Origin: JBKHYJ01 sp046565505
Lineage (GTDB): Bacteria; Acidobacteriota; Blastocatellia; UBA7656
NCBI GenBank assembly: GCA_046565505.1
Contig: JBKHYJ010000065.1
Location: 1-21,955 of the forward strand
Direction of reading: 5' to 3'
Length of the DNA stretch: 21,955 nt
The number at the start of each line of letters is the position of its first letter. The first letter of the stretch is position 1. Below are positions 21,938 through 21,955 of this stretch, one piece after another. A program made the translations under genes and the position numbers. The notes below the pieces were generated by a model. It worked only from the letters and a program-made list of their open reading frames with translations. It was not told where the DNA came from and did not search any database.

Positions 21938-21955
21938 CTTTCCGTTTGCATCTCG
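21374..21955 (+). mobile_element. Remnant of an IS1-like insertion sequence
   Basis: The element covers the truncated transposase and runs to the window edge. Its left edge is placed at GGTAGTGTCC (21374-21383), which resembles the GGTRRTG-type terminus of IS1 elements. Coding homology begins only about 15 bp inside it, which suggests an internal deletion joining the left end to the middle of the transposase. The right terminal repeat cannot be checked, because only 18 bp remain after the stop codon. Confidence 0.55.

Overview
The window is GC-rich (about 60-65% by eye) and looks like a chromosomal piece of a free-living soil or environmental bacterium. The mix of a fatty-acyl NRPS, a Tat-exported IorAB-type molybdenum hydroxylase, secreted esterase-like proteins and a divergent phosphoglycerate kinase would suit an Acidobacteriota (Blastocatellia-like) genome. 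That placement is an inference from gene style; no marker gene in the window proves it.

Layout. Positions 1-11673 hold a minus-strand lipopeptide locus, read right to left. It starts with a Crp/Fnr-family regulator (10981-11673). A 496-bp control region with a good promoter candidate and two inverted repeats follows. Next is a 3308-residue NRPS (558-10484) and then a second NRPS (1-571, running off the window) whose start overlaps the first gene by 14 bp. The first NRPS reads FAAL-ACP-C-A-PCP-E-C-A-PCP. It should activate a fatty acid, join it to amino acid 1, epimerise that residue to D and add amino acid 2. The second NRPS opens with an LCL-type condensation domain that fits the L-configured intermediate delivered by the last PCP.

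Positions 11674-12575 carry no convincing gene but are unusually dense in inverted repeats. Three hairpins share a TACA loop core.

Positions 12576-18159 (minus strand) hold a secreted SGNH/GDSL hydrolase, a two-gene molybdenum hydroxylase (2Fe-2S subunit and Tat-exported Mo subunit, with ATGA overlap) and an exported acetamidase/formamidase family protein with a perfect Shine-Dalgarno and a GTG start. From a divergent promoter region (18160-18499) a secreted MetX-like alpha/beta hydrolase is read on the plus strand. It converges on a divergent phosphoglycerate kinase homologue (19714-21123, minus). The right edge is a decayed IS1-family transposase that has lost its N-terminus and its catalytic Glu.

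The strongest leads are the lipopeptide assembly line with its adjacent regulator and candidate operators, the structured non-coding block at 11820-12456, and the atypical PGK homologue.
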